The notes under the pieces are model-generated. The model worked only from the letters and a program-made list of their open reading frames with translations. It was not told the origin of the DNA and searched no databases. The position numbers and the translations under genes are program-made. A DNA stretch of 64,000 nt from an uncultured Paracoccaceae bacterium (GTDB taxonomy: Bacteria; Pseudomonadota; Alphaproteobacteria; Rhodobacterales; Rhodobacteraceae). The DNA lies in contig CANMKB010000006.1 of assembly GCA_947498415.1 (NCBI GenBank), positions 1 to 64,000 of the forward strand. Direction: 5' to 3'. Positions within the stretch are counted from its first letter, which is position 1, and each line of letters opens with the position of its first letter. Shown in pieces: positions 1 to 8,127 of the stretch.

Positions 1-365
1 AATCTAGAAACACAGCTCATAAAGTTCAGACCAATTTACAGGAACCGGACCTATCATTGACCGAAGTCCAAGAGCTGTGTGGTGACATCCAAGCATATTC
101 AGAAACACCTATTCGAAGCTGGCTAGATTTGCTGAGAAGTGCTGAGAATGTGCGGCCAATGATGGGGCTCTCAGCAGAGGTTTGGCAGCATTGCAAACAA
201 AGCATCGGTTGTTTTGAATCTGCAGTTGTTTTGGCGGTGATGCTTGAGAAGTTTTCAGAGTTTAAAAACCCCGGTGGGTATCTCAGAGCGTTGTGTGTTA
301 AGGCAGAGGCTGGCGCCTTTTCTTGTGAAACGATGTTGCGGTCTCTGAGGAAACGAGCAGCCTAG
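1..365 (+). CDS. repC: RepC-type plasmid replication initiator, C-terminal part
   Basis: The reading frame is open from the window edge (codons in phase with base 3) to TAG at 363-365, so this is the 3' end of a gene that begins outside the window. The visible ~120 residues end in NPGGYLRALCVKAEAGAF, preceded by DIQAYS..I.SW.DLL.....VRPM.G. This is the recognisable C-terminus of RepC, the initiator of repABC replicons, in which RepA and RepB partition the plasmid and RepC binds the origin inside its own gene. The TTG at 57 is not needed as a start because the frame continues upstream. The identification rests on family memory, not an alignment. repA and repB should lie just to the left. Confidence 0.85.
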   Translation, partial: SRNTAHKVQTNLQEPDLSLTEVQELCGDIQAYSETPIRSWLDLLRSAENVRPMMGLSAEVWQHCKQSIGCFESAVVLAVMLEKFSEFKNPGGYLRALCVKAEAGAFSCETMLRSLRKRAA

Positions 366-383
366 AGTTCACAGCTGTGAACT
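366..383. promoter_or_regulatory. parS: parS-like centromere palindrome, copy 1
   Basis: Perfect 18-bp palindrome AGTTCACAGCTGTGAACT starting at the base after the repC stop codon. Its inner 16 bases fit the parS consensus of repABC plasmids (GTTnnCnGCnGnnAAC), the site bound by the ParB-like RepB. A second identical copy lies 47 bp downstream. The position just after repC is one of the known parS locations in this plasmid family. Confidence 0.8.
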
Positions 384-412
384 GTGCTGAGTAAAAGGGC
401 TGGAATACACAT

Positions 413-430
413 AGTTCACAGCTGTGAACT
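413..430. promoter_or_regulatory. parS: parS-like centromere palindrome, copy 2
   Basis: Second identical copy of AGTTCACAGCTGTGAACT, separated from the first by 29 bp. Two exact copies of an 18-bp perfect palindrome directly behind repC make chance very unlikely. The role as RepB partition sites is inferred from position and from the match to the repABC parS consensus. Confidence 0.8.
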
Positions 431-501
431 CGGTAAGGCGCTGTAATATATAACTTCTGTTACCTCATCACAAACGAAGCGACCGGCCTGTGAACCAAAA
501 A

Positions 502-1830
502 TTAAACACTTAAGACAGACAAGCATAAACCGCCAAGCTGCTCTGAACGTCCATGAATAAGAGACAAATTTAAGTGTTCGCAAAGATCCCGTGTAATCGC
601 CAAACCCAAACCGTGTCCGTAAATTTTCGCATCATCCCCGAGGCGCTCAAATCGTGAAATAGCATGTTCAAAATCTTGCCTGGATAGTCCCGGCCCGCTG
701 TCTTCGACTTTGATTTGAAATCCCGGATTTTGAGCTTCTAAAGTCACCCGAACGTGCCCGCCTGTTCCACAGTATTTAATCGCGTTGTCGATCAGGTTTC
801 TAAGGATGATCTCTAGCAAGGTTTCGGGTAAACAAACTTCGAAAACGTCGAGCCCCTTAAGCTCTACCTCTACGTCCAATTTTAAGGCCGACGGAAATGC
901 ATCTGTCATCAACCTGCGCAGCATGTCTGCCAGATTAAACTCTGTGAATGGCACTACCGAAGCCTGACTATGGGCAAAGGCATGATCCAAAAGTTGCTGG
1001 ACCTGACGGGTCGACCGTTCTGCGGAACTTTGAATAAGCGCGACGGTTTTTTGCGCGTCGGAATCCATGTCCTCTAACTTTAGTGTTTTTGACTGTGCGA
1101 GAATTCCGGCGAGTGGTGTTCGCAATTCATGGGCCGCGTTTGCGGCAAAGGCCCGTTCGCTTTCCAGAGCATCTTTGAGGCGGCTTAACAATGCGTTGGT
1201 AGCCAGGACGATGGGTTGCAATTCTGTTGGGCTTTGGTCTGGGTTCAGGTGCCCAAGGCGATTGGGGGCACGCTGTGAAACCGCATCTGCCAATTGATCA
1301 ATCGGTCGCAGGCCCTGCCGGATGGCGTGACGTGTCAGACCGAGCATCAACAATGTGGCCACCAAAAAAATCGTTACGGTTACCAACACAATTTCTATGG
1401 ATGAAAAGAACGCTTCGGATTTCGACAGACCCACCGTCACATGCAGCGCTGTGCTGGGATCACTTTCGTGCATAAGGTAATACGTGTGAGCGCCGCGGTG
1501 CAGTTGCGAAGTTTCACTTGATGGATGTGGGATCGCGAGATCAGACGGCGACACATAAATTGGCGTGTCGCCCTGAAAAATCGCGATGATGTAGTCTAAC
1601 TCATCGTTCACAAAAATCGGCTGCTCGGCGAAATCCGAGGCGATGGTGTCGAGCGGCATGGCAGCGGCCAAACTAAGTACGATTTGCGCTGTGTGCGAGG
1701 TGCGGCTGCGCAGCTCGTCTTTGAATTCAGAGGAAACATGCAGCGTGACGGCGACAAAGAGTAGGGCGGTTGAAAGCACAATCGCGACCAAGACGCGGCG
1801 AAAGGTTTTTTGAAAGATGGGCTGGCTCAT
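502..1830 (-). CDS. Membrane sensor histidine kinase (QseC/TctE-like)
   Basis: A 442-residue inner-membrane sensor kinase. Two hydrophobic segments (about residues 12-31 and 143-165) bracket a periplasmic domain of about 110 residues. The cytoplasmic part has the H-box ANAAHELRTPLAG with phospho-accepting His234, the N-box NLIDNAIKYC, and ATP-lid motifs DSGPGLS and GHGLGLAI. The ATG at 1830 overlaps the stop of the upstream response regulator by four bases (ATGA), showing translational coupling. A longer reading with an upstream start would run deep into the regulator gene and is rejected. The signal is unknown. The divergent MipA-like gene next door is a plausible target, as such pairs often sit beside their target genes. 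Confidence 0.9.
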   Translation of the reverse strand: MSQPIFQKTFRRVLVAIVLSTALLFVAVTLHVSSEFKDELRSRTSHTAQIVLSLAAAMPLDTIASDFAEQPIFVNDELDYIIAIFQGDTPIYVSPSDLAIPHPSSETSQLHRGAHTYYLMHESDPSTALHVTVGLSKSEAFFSSIEIVLVTVTIFLVATLLMLGLTRHAIRQGLRPIDQLADAVSQRAPNRLGHLNPDQSPTELQPIVLATNALLSRLKDALESERAFAANAAHELRTPLAGILAQSKTLKLEDMDSDAQKTVALIQSSAERSTRQVQQLLDHAFAHSQASVVPFTEFNLADMLRRLMTDAFPSALKLDVEVELKGLDVFEVCLPETLLEIILRNLIDNAIKYCGTGGHVRVTLEAQNPGFQIKVEDSGPGLSRQDFEHAISRFERLGDDAKIYGHGLGLAITRDLCEHLNLSLIHGRSEQLGGLCLSVLSV

Positions 1831-2489
1831 GATGGCGATGGCATCAAGTAACCAAGACCACGAACGGTTTTGACGTATTCGGCCCCTAGCTGTCGACGGA
1901 TCTGAGAGATGAACACCTCGACCGTGTTGCTTTCGGCCTCGCGATCCCACCCATAAAGTTGCTCTTCGATCATGGCTTTGGTGTATAGCCGCCCGTAGTT
2001 TTCCATCAAAATGCGCAGCACTTGAAATGCCTTTGGGGTGAGTTCAATCATCTTCCCGTCTTTGCGCACAGCGCACGATCCGGTTTCTAGCGTGAGGTTC
2101 TTATAGGTCAGCACTGCTGGCTTAACTTGGCCGCGACGGCGCGCGAGGGCACGACAGCGGGCCAGCAATTCATCCAAGTCAAACGGCTTTGTCAGGTAGT
2201 CATCCGCGCCCAGGTTTAGCGCCTCGACCCGGGCGGTGACCGCATAAAGCGCCGTGAATACCAATACGGGAACGGTGCTGCCATCAAGGCGGATGGTTTT
2301 AAGGAAATCTAAACCGCTGCGTTGAGGCAGGCCGAGGTCTAACACCACAACGTCAAAGTCGCGTTCGACATCATCAAGCGACAGATCAATGCAATCGGTG
2401 AGGTGATCTAGGCTGATGCCGTTTTTGCGAAAGTGGCTGCGAACGGCATCCGCGATCACTTCGTCATCTTCAATCAAGAGGGTACGCAT
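1827..2489 (-). CDS. OmpR/PhoB-family response regulator
   Basis: A 220-residue two-domain regulator. The receiver domain shows the acidic pair E7-D8-D9, phospho-acceptor Asp51 in VVLDLGLP and Lys101 in LTKPF. The C-terminal winged helix shows the OmpR-type pattern ELTPKAFQVLRIL and the closing SNTVEVFISQIRRQL...VRGLGYL. The start ATG at 2489 (MRTLLIEDDE) is preferred over one ten codons upstream because receiver domains begin at this point, and AGGATC precedes it. It is first in an operon with the kinase and is divergent from the MipA-like gene 138 bp away, so the intergenic region probably carries both promoters. Confidence 0.92.
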   Translation of the reverse strand: MRTLLIEDDEVIADAVRSHFRKNGISLDHLTDCIDLSLDDVERDFDVVVLDLGLPQRSGLDFLKTIRLDGSTVPVLVFTALYAVTARVEALNLGADDYLTKPFDLDELLARCRALARRRGQVKPAVLTYKNLTLETGSCAVRKDGKMIELTPKAFQVLRILMENYGRLYTKAMIEEQLYGWDREAESNTVEVFISQIRRQLGAEYVKTVRGLGYLMPSPS

Positions 2490-2627
2490 AAAGATCCTGT
2501 GGTTGGGTCTGAGCGGCATGTGGTCCGAACCTGAATGTAAGCTGAATCAGCGCGTTTTAAACCTCAGTTTGGGTTCAGGGCAGGGGGGTAGGGGTGATTC
2601 CATCAACTCTTAAGATGGAACAAATAC

Positions 2628-3434
2628 ATGACGATCAAAATTACATCCAAGGTTTGGGTCAAGCTTGGTGTCGCGGTCGGTACGCTGGCTTTGGCAGGAC
2701 CTGTGCAGGCACAAGATGTAAGTTACACGCTTGGCATTGGGGCCATGCACGAAGCCGATTACGAAGGATCAAACGACTATGAAACAAAGGCTGTGCCGCT
2801 GATTGATATCACGGTGAACGATCGGTTTTCGTTTTCGACGTTTGAAGGCCCAGCCCTCACGATGCAGGTTTATGAAAACAACGGGCTGCGTTTTGAGGCA
2901 GGCCTTGGCTATGGCTTTGGCCGAAAGGCATCTGACAATGCGGCCCTTGGCGGGTTGGGCGATATTGATGACGCTGCCACCTTTTTGGCGGCGGCAGCCT
3001 ATGAGCTGGATGCAGGCACAGGCCGTCTGAACTTTGGGCTGGATATCGAAGCCGAGTTGGATGGCAACCGCAAAGGCACGCAGGTTGGGCTAGAGGCCGG
3101 GTATGATCTGCCGGTGTTTGCGCAGCGCGGGATGCTGACTTTAGCGGCCGGATCAACCTGGGCTGATGATAGCTATATGGGGTCGACCTTTGGTGTCTCG
3201 GCGGCGCAGGCGGCGGCCTCGACAGCGGGTGTGTCGGCCTACACAGCCAAGGCTGGGTTCAAAGATGTGAGCCTTTCAGCGGCGCTGGCTTATCAAGTGA
3301 CAGATCGCATGGCCGTTGTCGGTGAGATCGGGGTGGCCCGGATGGTGGGCGATGCCGAGAAATCGCCTTTGGTGAAGGACTTTGGGTCGCGCAATCAGAA
3401 CTTTGCGAAATTGGGGGTTCTGTACACATGGTAG
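2628..3434 (+). CDS. MipA/OmpV-family outer-membrane protein
   Basis: A 268-residue protein with a clear signal peptide (cleavage near GPVQA-QD, residue 28) and alternating beta-strand sequence ending in an aromatic residue (LYTW), as outer-membrane barrels do. The start YTLGIGAMHEADYEGSNDY and the phrase G.R.EAGLGY.FGR match the MipA/OmpV family. E. coli MipA was described as an MltA-interacting scaffold, while OmpV members act as small porins. Function here is not determined. It is the first gene of a likely operon: the next gene starts inside its last codons. The divergent two-component system suggests regulated expression. Confidence 0.82.
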   Translation: MTIKITSKVWVKLGVAVGTLALAGPVQAQDVSYTLGIGAMHEADYEGSNDYETKAVPLIDITVNDRFSFSTFEGPALTMQVYENNGLRFEAGLGYGFGRKASDNAALGGLGDIDDAATFLAAAAYELDAGTGRLNFGLDIEAELDGNRKGTQVGLEAGYDLPVFAQRGMLTLAAGSTWADDSYMGSTFGVSAAQAAASTAGVSAYTAKAGFKDVSLSAALAYQVTDRMAVVGEIGVARMVGDAEKSPLVKDFGSRNQNFAKLGVLYTW

Positions 3435-4402
3435 TTTCAAAGATGCATCGGCGGTCGCCATTGACCAATGCCTTTGGGCGACGCGTGTTGCTGGGGTTTA
3501 TCAGCTGCGCGAGCGTGCTGTGGCTGACCAATTCAGAACGCGTGGTCGATTTTGCCTTTGGGTTTGGCGATGACCCGGCCGCATTCTATGACCCTTCTGG
3601 TTTTCCGCTTAAGTCGAGCCGATTGGTGACATTGGACGACTGGGACGAGGTGGCTTTGCCCGGGCATGTAAAGCAGCCTTCGGGGTTGTCTGTGCGCAAC
3701 GGCCAGATCGCGATTGCGACGGATATGTCGACGGTGCATCAGGGTTTGTTGCGCGTGGCGCCCCCGGCTGGGATTTCCTTAACGGCTGAAAGGCTTTTGC
3801 TGCGACGACCATTGATGTTTCGTCAGGGCTATCTTGAGGCGGTGACCTTTGGCGAGACCTCGGACACGGTGTTTGCGATGGGGGGCGGTGATCAGCTGTA
3901 CCAGATGCGAACGACAGGCGATCGGTTGGATGTGATTACAACATCGACCCTAACACTGCCAGAAGGGCAGGGAGTGGTTGAGATCGTGGGGCTGACCTAT
4001 CGGGCAGAGACCGGCACGTTGCTGGCGGCCTATTCTCCGCAAGAGGATCAGGGCATTGCGATTGCCGAGTACACGCCGTCGGGCGAGTTGCTGGGCGAGG
4101 TGGCGTTGTCTTTGCCTGACGCGAGCCGTGCCGAGCTTTCGCAGCTTTTGAAGCGGGCTAATGTGGTTGGTTTGGCGGCTGAAGGCGAGCGGCTTGTAAT
4201 CCTCAGTGATCGGCACAGCGGATTGATCTGGGTTGATCTGCGCACGGGTGAGATCACCGATGTGTGGACGATGGCGGGTGTGAGCACCATGTCGGGCATC
4301 GCCTTGGACAATGAAACGCTCTTTGTGCTGCAAGATCACGAATACTATCAGCCGATCCCTCCGTTGCGGATGCTGAGCGTGCCGCAGGCGTCGCAGGGCT
4401 GA
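3428..4402 (+). CDS. SdiA-regulated/YjiK-like beta-propeller protein
   Basis: A 324-residue protein anchored by one N-terminal hydrophobic segment (about residues 18-33) with the rest probably periplasmic. The body has recurring motifs of a propeller-type fold: PSGLSVRNGQIAIATD, EIVGLTYRAETGTLLAAY, VVGLAAEGERLVILSD and SGIALDNETLFVLQDHEYY, which recall the SdiA-regulated family (YjiK-like). No enzymatic residues are evident. The ATG overlaps the end of the MipA-like gene by seven bases, so the two are co-translated. Co-occurrence with MipA suggests an envelope role, but this is inference. Confidence 0.65.
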   Translation: MVVSKMHRRSPLTNAFGRRVLLGFISCASVLWLTNSERVVDFAFGFGDDPAAFYDPSGFPLKSSRLVTLDDWDEVALPGHVKQPSGLSVRNGQIAIATDMSTVHQGLLRVAPPAGISLTAERLLLRRPLMFRQGYLEAVTFGETSDTVFAMGGGDQLYQMRTTGDRLDVITTSTLTLPEGQGVVEIVGLTYRAETGTLLAAYSPQEDQGIAIAEYTPSGELLGEVALSLPDASRAELSQLLKRANVVGLAAEGERLVILSDRHSGLIWVDLRTGEITDVWTMAGVSTMSGIALDNETLFVLQDHEYYQPIPPLRMLSVPQASQG

Positions 4403-4485
4403 TCAGACACACTTCTTTGACACAACAACGCCTGACGCGCGCTTGGGCGCGTTGGGCCATCCATTTTCAACATTGGAGTTTAAAT

Positions 4486-5676
4486 ATGCAGATTTCACTA
4501 TGTGTAAAGTCAACACTGGCCGCCATGCTGATCAGCGGCGCGGCTGTGGCGCAGTCTGTGGATGGGTCTCATTTTCGGTCGATCGAAGAGGGCACTTGGT
4601 ATCATCCGGTCGAGCCTGATCTGTGGGCCTATATGGGCGCGGATGAGAAAACCATTCATTCGGTGCTGACCAAAATCGAGCAGGCAGACGGTAAACGGGC
4701 CGATGAGGCCCTGCCGGACACAGTGATGGCCTATGGGCCCGGAAACTGGGTTTACGAGTTTGTGGCGGCCGGAGAGGCCGCTGAAGCGGCTGGGGACTAT
4801 CAGGCGGCCGTTGTTTACTATCACACCGCTGCGGCGCCCCACACGGGCTCTGAGGCGCAGTCAGAGGCCCTAGAGAAGGCGCGGGCGGCCTATGCCATGG
4901 CGATGCAAGACATCGGCACCTTCGAAGAGGTGCAGATCGACTATGAAGGCGCGTCCTTTACAGCGCATTTGCACATCCCGGAAGGGGAGGGGCCTTTCCC
5001 GGTGTTGGTTCTGTCAAATGGGTCAGACATGTCGAGCGTGGCGGCACTTGGGTATTACACCAAGCACCTTAAACCACGGGGCATTGCCTACTTGACGCTG
5101 GATCTGCCCGGCATGGGGCGCAGTGCAGCCTATGACATCAAGGACGGGCGTTCTGAAAAGCTAATTGTGGCTGCGGCGCAGTGGGCCAAACTTGATCAGC
5201 GATTGTCTCCGGAAAATGTGTTTGTGCAGGGTGTCAGCTTTGCCGGTCACTCTGCGGCGCGGGTGTTTGCGTTGCACCCAGAGTTGGACCTTGGGGGGGT
5301 GATTTACACCTGTGGCCCATTGAGTGCTGCGTTTCGGGCACCGCCGCAGGCCTATGCGCAGTTTCCGAAGTTCACGATTGATGGCGTGAAAACGCGGTTG
5401 GGTCTTGCGACAGACACTGATCTAGAGACTTTTGCCAAAGCTGTGCGTGTGATGTCGGTACATGACAAGGGTGTGTTTGAAGGGCCAAAGCTGGATACGC
5501 CGCTGTTGGCGATCAATTTAAACAATGATCCATCTGCGCCGCTTGAGGAAATGGATGCGTTAATCGCACGCGCCAATCATGCGGAACGCGTTGTGTTTGA
5601 TATGCCTGGCCATTGCCCACCGCACAATCAGCGTGAGCCGCTTGTCGCCGCGTGGGTTCTTGAGAACCTCCGCTAA
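4486..5676 (+). CDS. Secreted alpha/beta hydrolase, FrsA-like
   Basis: A 396-residue protein. The ATG at 4486 is chosen because it gives a signal peptide (MQISLCVKSTLAAMLISGAAVA, cleaved near residue 22) and follows TTGGAG; a longer frame upstream has no signal. An N-terminal helical region of about 120 residues precedes an alpha/beta-hydrolase domain: strand and oxyanion region FPVLVLSNGSD, DLPGMGRS, nucleophile elbow GVSFAGHS (Ser251) and a late His376 in MPGHCPPH. The layout resembles FrsA/DUF1100 esterases, with the difference that this one is exported. Substrate unknown. It follows the propeller gene by 83 bp and may share its transcript. Confidence 0.75.
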   Translation: MQISLCVKSTLAAMLISGAAVAQSVDGSHFRSIEEGTWYHPVEPDLWAYMGADEKTIHSVLTKIEQADGKRADEALPDTVMAYGPGNWVYEFVAAGEAAEAAGDYQAAVVYYHTAAAPHTGSEAQSEALEKARAAYAMAMQDIGTFEEVQIDYEGASFTAHLHIPEGEGPFPVLVLSNGSDMSSVAALGYYTKHLKPRGIAYLTLDLPGMGRSAAYDIKDGRSEKLIVAAAQWAKLDQRLSPENVFVQGVSFAGHSAARVFALHPELDLGGVIYTCGPLSAAFRAPPQAYAQFPKFTIDGVKTRLGLATDTDLETFAKAVRVMSVHDKGVFEGPKLDTPLLAINLNNDPSAPLEEMDALIARANHAERVVFDMPGHCPPHNQREPLVAAWVLENLR

Positions 5677-5701
5677 GTTTGCATTGCTCAAGACAAATTT
5701 A

Positions 5702-5731
5702 GAACGCCCTGGTCGTACGGCTGGGGCGTTC
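5702..5731 (+). terminator. Possible terminator after the hydrolase gene
   Basis: Inverted repeat GAACGCCC ... GGGGCGTTC with a 13-base loop, 25 bp past the hydrolase stop. The following GGTGTTTATAG is only weakly T-rich, so efficiency is uncertain. Confidence 0.5.
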
Positions 5732-5869
5732 CGGTGTTTATAGGCTTTATGGATCGCTCTTGCGGGTTCCCGCAGTTTCTATGCGTGGTTTGCAGTTCAG
5801 TCTTGCGGAAACTCTCGGCACCATTGGTGCACTATTCGGTTTGGAACAAGCTGGTTGCTGGAGGCGTAA

Positions 5870-6775
5870 ATGGCACAGATACAGTGGATCGCCGTTGACT
5901 GGGGCGCGACCCAGCTTGAGGCCTTTGCTGTGAACGCTGTTGATGGCGTGGTCGCTAAGACCAAACGACCATGTACCGCCCAAGATTTACCCGATGCCCG
6001 GTTTGAGCCGGTTTTGCTTGAAGCCTTAAGCCCCTGGTTGTGCCCAAGTCGCAGTCTACCTGTTGTCGTTTGCGGCGCTCCGCATCGGAGCGATATTCGG
6101 TTTTCTGAGGTGCCTTGTGTGCCCATCGACCCGGAAACCGTCGTTCAATTGGATATGTCAGACTCCCGTTTGACAGTTACAATCGTGCCCGGATTGTGCC
6201 AGCGGTGGCCCGAAGACGTGATGTTTGGCCCGGAAGCAAAGATTGCTGGATTTCTACAGAAAACGCCGGATTTTTCCGGTGTTGTTTGCTGTACAGGATC
6301 TCATGCAAAGTGGGTTGAAGTGGATGAGGGCAGGGTGACAGCCTTTACGTCTTACATGACCGGCGAAATGTTTGCGCTGCTGTCAGAGCAATCCGCACTT
6401 GGCGATTGGGTGGACACCGAAGAGTGGGATGATCTTGCCTTTTTGAAGTCTGTCGAAGAGGGGTTGCGATCGTCGCATGGTTGGCTGGCACGGCTTGTTG
6501 GCCTGCGTGCCAGAGGCCTTTTGACCGGATCTGATCGTGGCACATTGCGTTCTCAGCTGTCGGGGATGCTGGTTGGTGCCGAGATGGCTGCCACCCGTCC
6601 ATTGTGGACAGACCGAGACGTGGTGATCATTGGTGAGGCGGAGCTGTCTCGGCTGTATCAAATCGCACTCAGCACACGCGGGTGCCAATCCGAAATTGTT
6701 GATGCAACATCCGCCTTGGTTACGGGGCTTTGGCCCTACATCGCCGCCGACGTGCCGCGTTTGAAAGTTGTCTAA
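5870..6775 (+). CDS. dgoK: 2-dehydro-3-deoxygalactonokinase family sugar-acid kinase
   Basis: A 301-residue cytoplasmic kinase. N-terminal IAVDWGAT is the phosphate-binding motif of this actin-like kinase group, and CCTGSHAKWVEV...TSYMTGEMFALLSEQSALG is the diagnostic stretch of DgoK, which phosphorylates 2-keto-3-deoxygalactonate in the De Ley-Doudoroff pathway. Length fits the family. A GGAGG motif lies ten bases before the ATG. No aldolase (dgoA) or galactonate dehydratase is adjacent, so either the pathway is completed elsewhere or the substrate differs. The gene sits 35 bp before a histidine kinase gene in the same direction. Confidence 0.85.
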   Translation: MAQIQWIAVDWGATQLEAFAVNAVDGVVAKTKRPCTAQDLPDARFEPVLLEALSPWLCPSRSLPVVVCGAPHRSDIRFSEVPCVPIDPETVVQLDMSDSRLTVTIVPGLCQRWPEDVMFGPEAKIAGFLQKTPDFSGVVCCTGSHAKWVEVDEGRVTAFTSYMTGEMFALLSEQSALGDWVDTEEWDDLAFLKSVEEGLRSSHGWLARLVGLRARGLLTGSDRGTLRSQLSGMLVGAEMAATRPLWTDRDVVIIGEAELSRLYQIALSTRGCQSEIVDATSALVTGLWPYIAADVPRLKVV

Positions 6776-6810
6776 GGTATTGAGTTTGTGTTGCCTATTG
6801 TGAGGTTAAG

Positions 6811-8106
6811 TTGAAAGAAAAGAAAGATTATGTTCAACTGAACACTCCCGGGGAGGGGGTGTTTGCCTCAATGCCAAATTCTGAGGAAGCTTTAGAGTGC
6901 TATTTGTCAATTGCGCAAGCGATTGCGGGGCCCACGGACTATGAACTGGTGTTGGAAAATTTTGCCAGCACCCTGCGTTCGCTGATTCCGCATGACCATT
7001 TGGACATCGTGCTACTGCATCCGTCCGGCACCCAGATTTGTTACGAAGCGCGGATGCAAACCGCGTGGAATCACACCGAAAGCGAGACAAAGCCGACCGA
7101 AACAAGCCCGATCCGCGAAGTTTTGTTGGGACAGGTGCCGTTCATCCTGACGAAAGATGCATGGACTGATCCGCGGTTTCACTTTGAGGGGGCGGACAAC
7201 AAACCGATCTTTGATGCCAATCTGCACAGCCGCATTGTTGTGCCGCTGAGAGTGCAGGGTGAGCCGATTGGATCGTTGGCAATTTCGAGCCATCAGACCA
7301 ATTATTACGACAACCAGATGGTCGTGCTGGCCCAGGGCGCGGCGGATTTGGTGTCGGCCTATCTGTTTGCGCTGGAGCGCGGCAAAGAGGCGAAAGATTC
7401 GGCTGTGGCTGAAAGTGAAGCCAAGGGGCGCGAGCGGGCCTTGCGGTTGGGCGCGATGCGCCTGACGCAGGGGATGGAGCGTGAGCGGCAGCGTTTGGGA
7501 ATGGATCTGCATGACCAGACCCTTGCGGATCTGGCACGGATCCGTCGGCGCATGTCTCGGATTGAATGCGTGTCGCCTGTTGCGATGGAAGAGCTTGGAC
7601 AAATTCAAGGAGAGCTTGATCGTTGCTTGGATGAAGTGCGCGAGATCGTCGAAGACATGAAGCCCGGCGTTCTGCAATTGTTTGGATTTACCGAAGCGGT
7701 GGATGCGCATTTGCAGCGGTGCCTGAAGAATTTGCGGCGTCCGATGAAGATGCATGTGGAAGACACCACCAATGGTTTGGCGGATCAGCTACAGGGGACG
7801 GTGCGCACTGCGATGTACCGGATTGTCCAAGAGGCTGTGACCAACGCGTTGAAACATGCGGAATGTGGTCGGATCGACGTTTCGATCACGCAATCCGGAG
7901 ATCGAGTCTGCGTCACCGTTGAGGATGACGGCACCGGGATTGATGACACAGCACTGAAGTCACACAGTGGCATCAGCAACATTAAAACGCGGGCTGAGTT
8001 GATTTCAGCACGTGTCCATTTTGAGCGCATTGCGCCCGATGCAGGCACGCGTGTGCTGATCTCTGTTCCGCTTTCTGCGGGCAAAGTTCAGACGGGTGAT
8101 ACTTAA
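6811..8106 (+). CDS. Soluble GAF-domain histidine kinase (NarL/DegS class)
   Basis: A 431-residue kinase without membrane segments. Residues ~35-190 form a GAF-like sensor domain (IVVPLRVQGEPIGSLAISS), then a charged helix and a HisKA_3 dimerisation domain with RQRLGMDLHDQTLADL (His234), then an ATPase domain with IVQEAVTNALKHA and VEDDGTGID. This class pairs with LuxR-type regulators, and one follows directly. Translation probably begins at TTG 6811; the next in-frame ATG would remove 20 residues without harming the GAF fold, so the start is uncertain. A cytoplasmic GAF domain suggests an intracellular ligand; the preceding sugar-acid kinase makes a metabolite signal attractive but unproven. 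Confidence 0.88.
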   Translation: MKEKKDYVQLNTPGEGVFASMPNSEEALECYLSIAQAIAGPTDYELVLENFASTLRSLIPHDHLDIVLLHPSGTQICYEARMQTAWNHTESETKPTETSPIREVLLGQVPFILTKDAWTDPRFHFEGADNKPIFDANLHSRIVVPLRVQGEPIGSLAISSHQTNYYDNQMVVLAQGAADLVSAYLFALERGKEAKDSAVAESEAKGRERALRLGAMRLTQGMERERQRLGMDLHDQTLADLARIRRRMSRIECVSPVAMEELGQIQGELDRCLDEVREIVEDMKPGVLQLFGFTEAVDAHLQRCLKNLRRPMKMHVEDTTNGLADQLQGTVRTAMYRIVQEAVTNALKHAECGRIDVSITQSGDRVCVTVEDDGTGIDDTALKSHSGISNIKTRAELISARVHFERIAPDAGTRVLISVPLSAGKVQTGDT

Positions 8107-8127
8107 AGCTTAGCGACAGGAAATTTT

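Noticed and set aside
1831..1950. Longer N-terminus for the sensor kinase
   Set aside because: It lies within the response regulator coding sequence; the ATGA overlap at 1827-1830 gives the expected start directly before the first membrane helix.
5870..6775. Complete galactonate operon
   Set aside because: Only the kinase is present; no aldolase, dehydratase or transporter gene of that pathway is adjacent.
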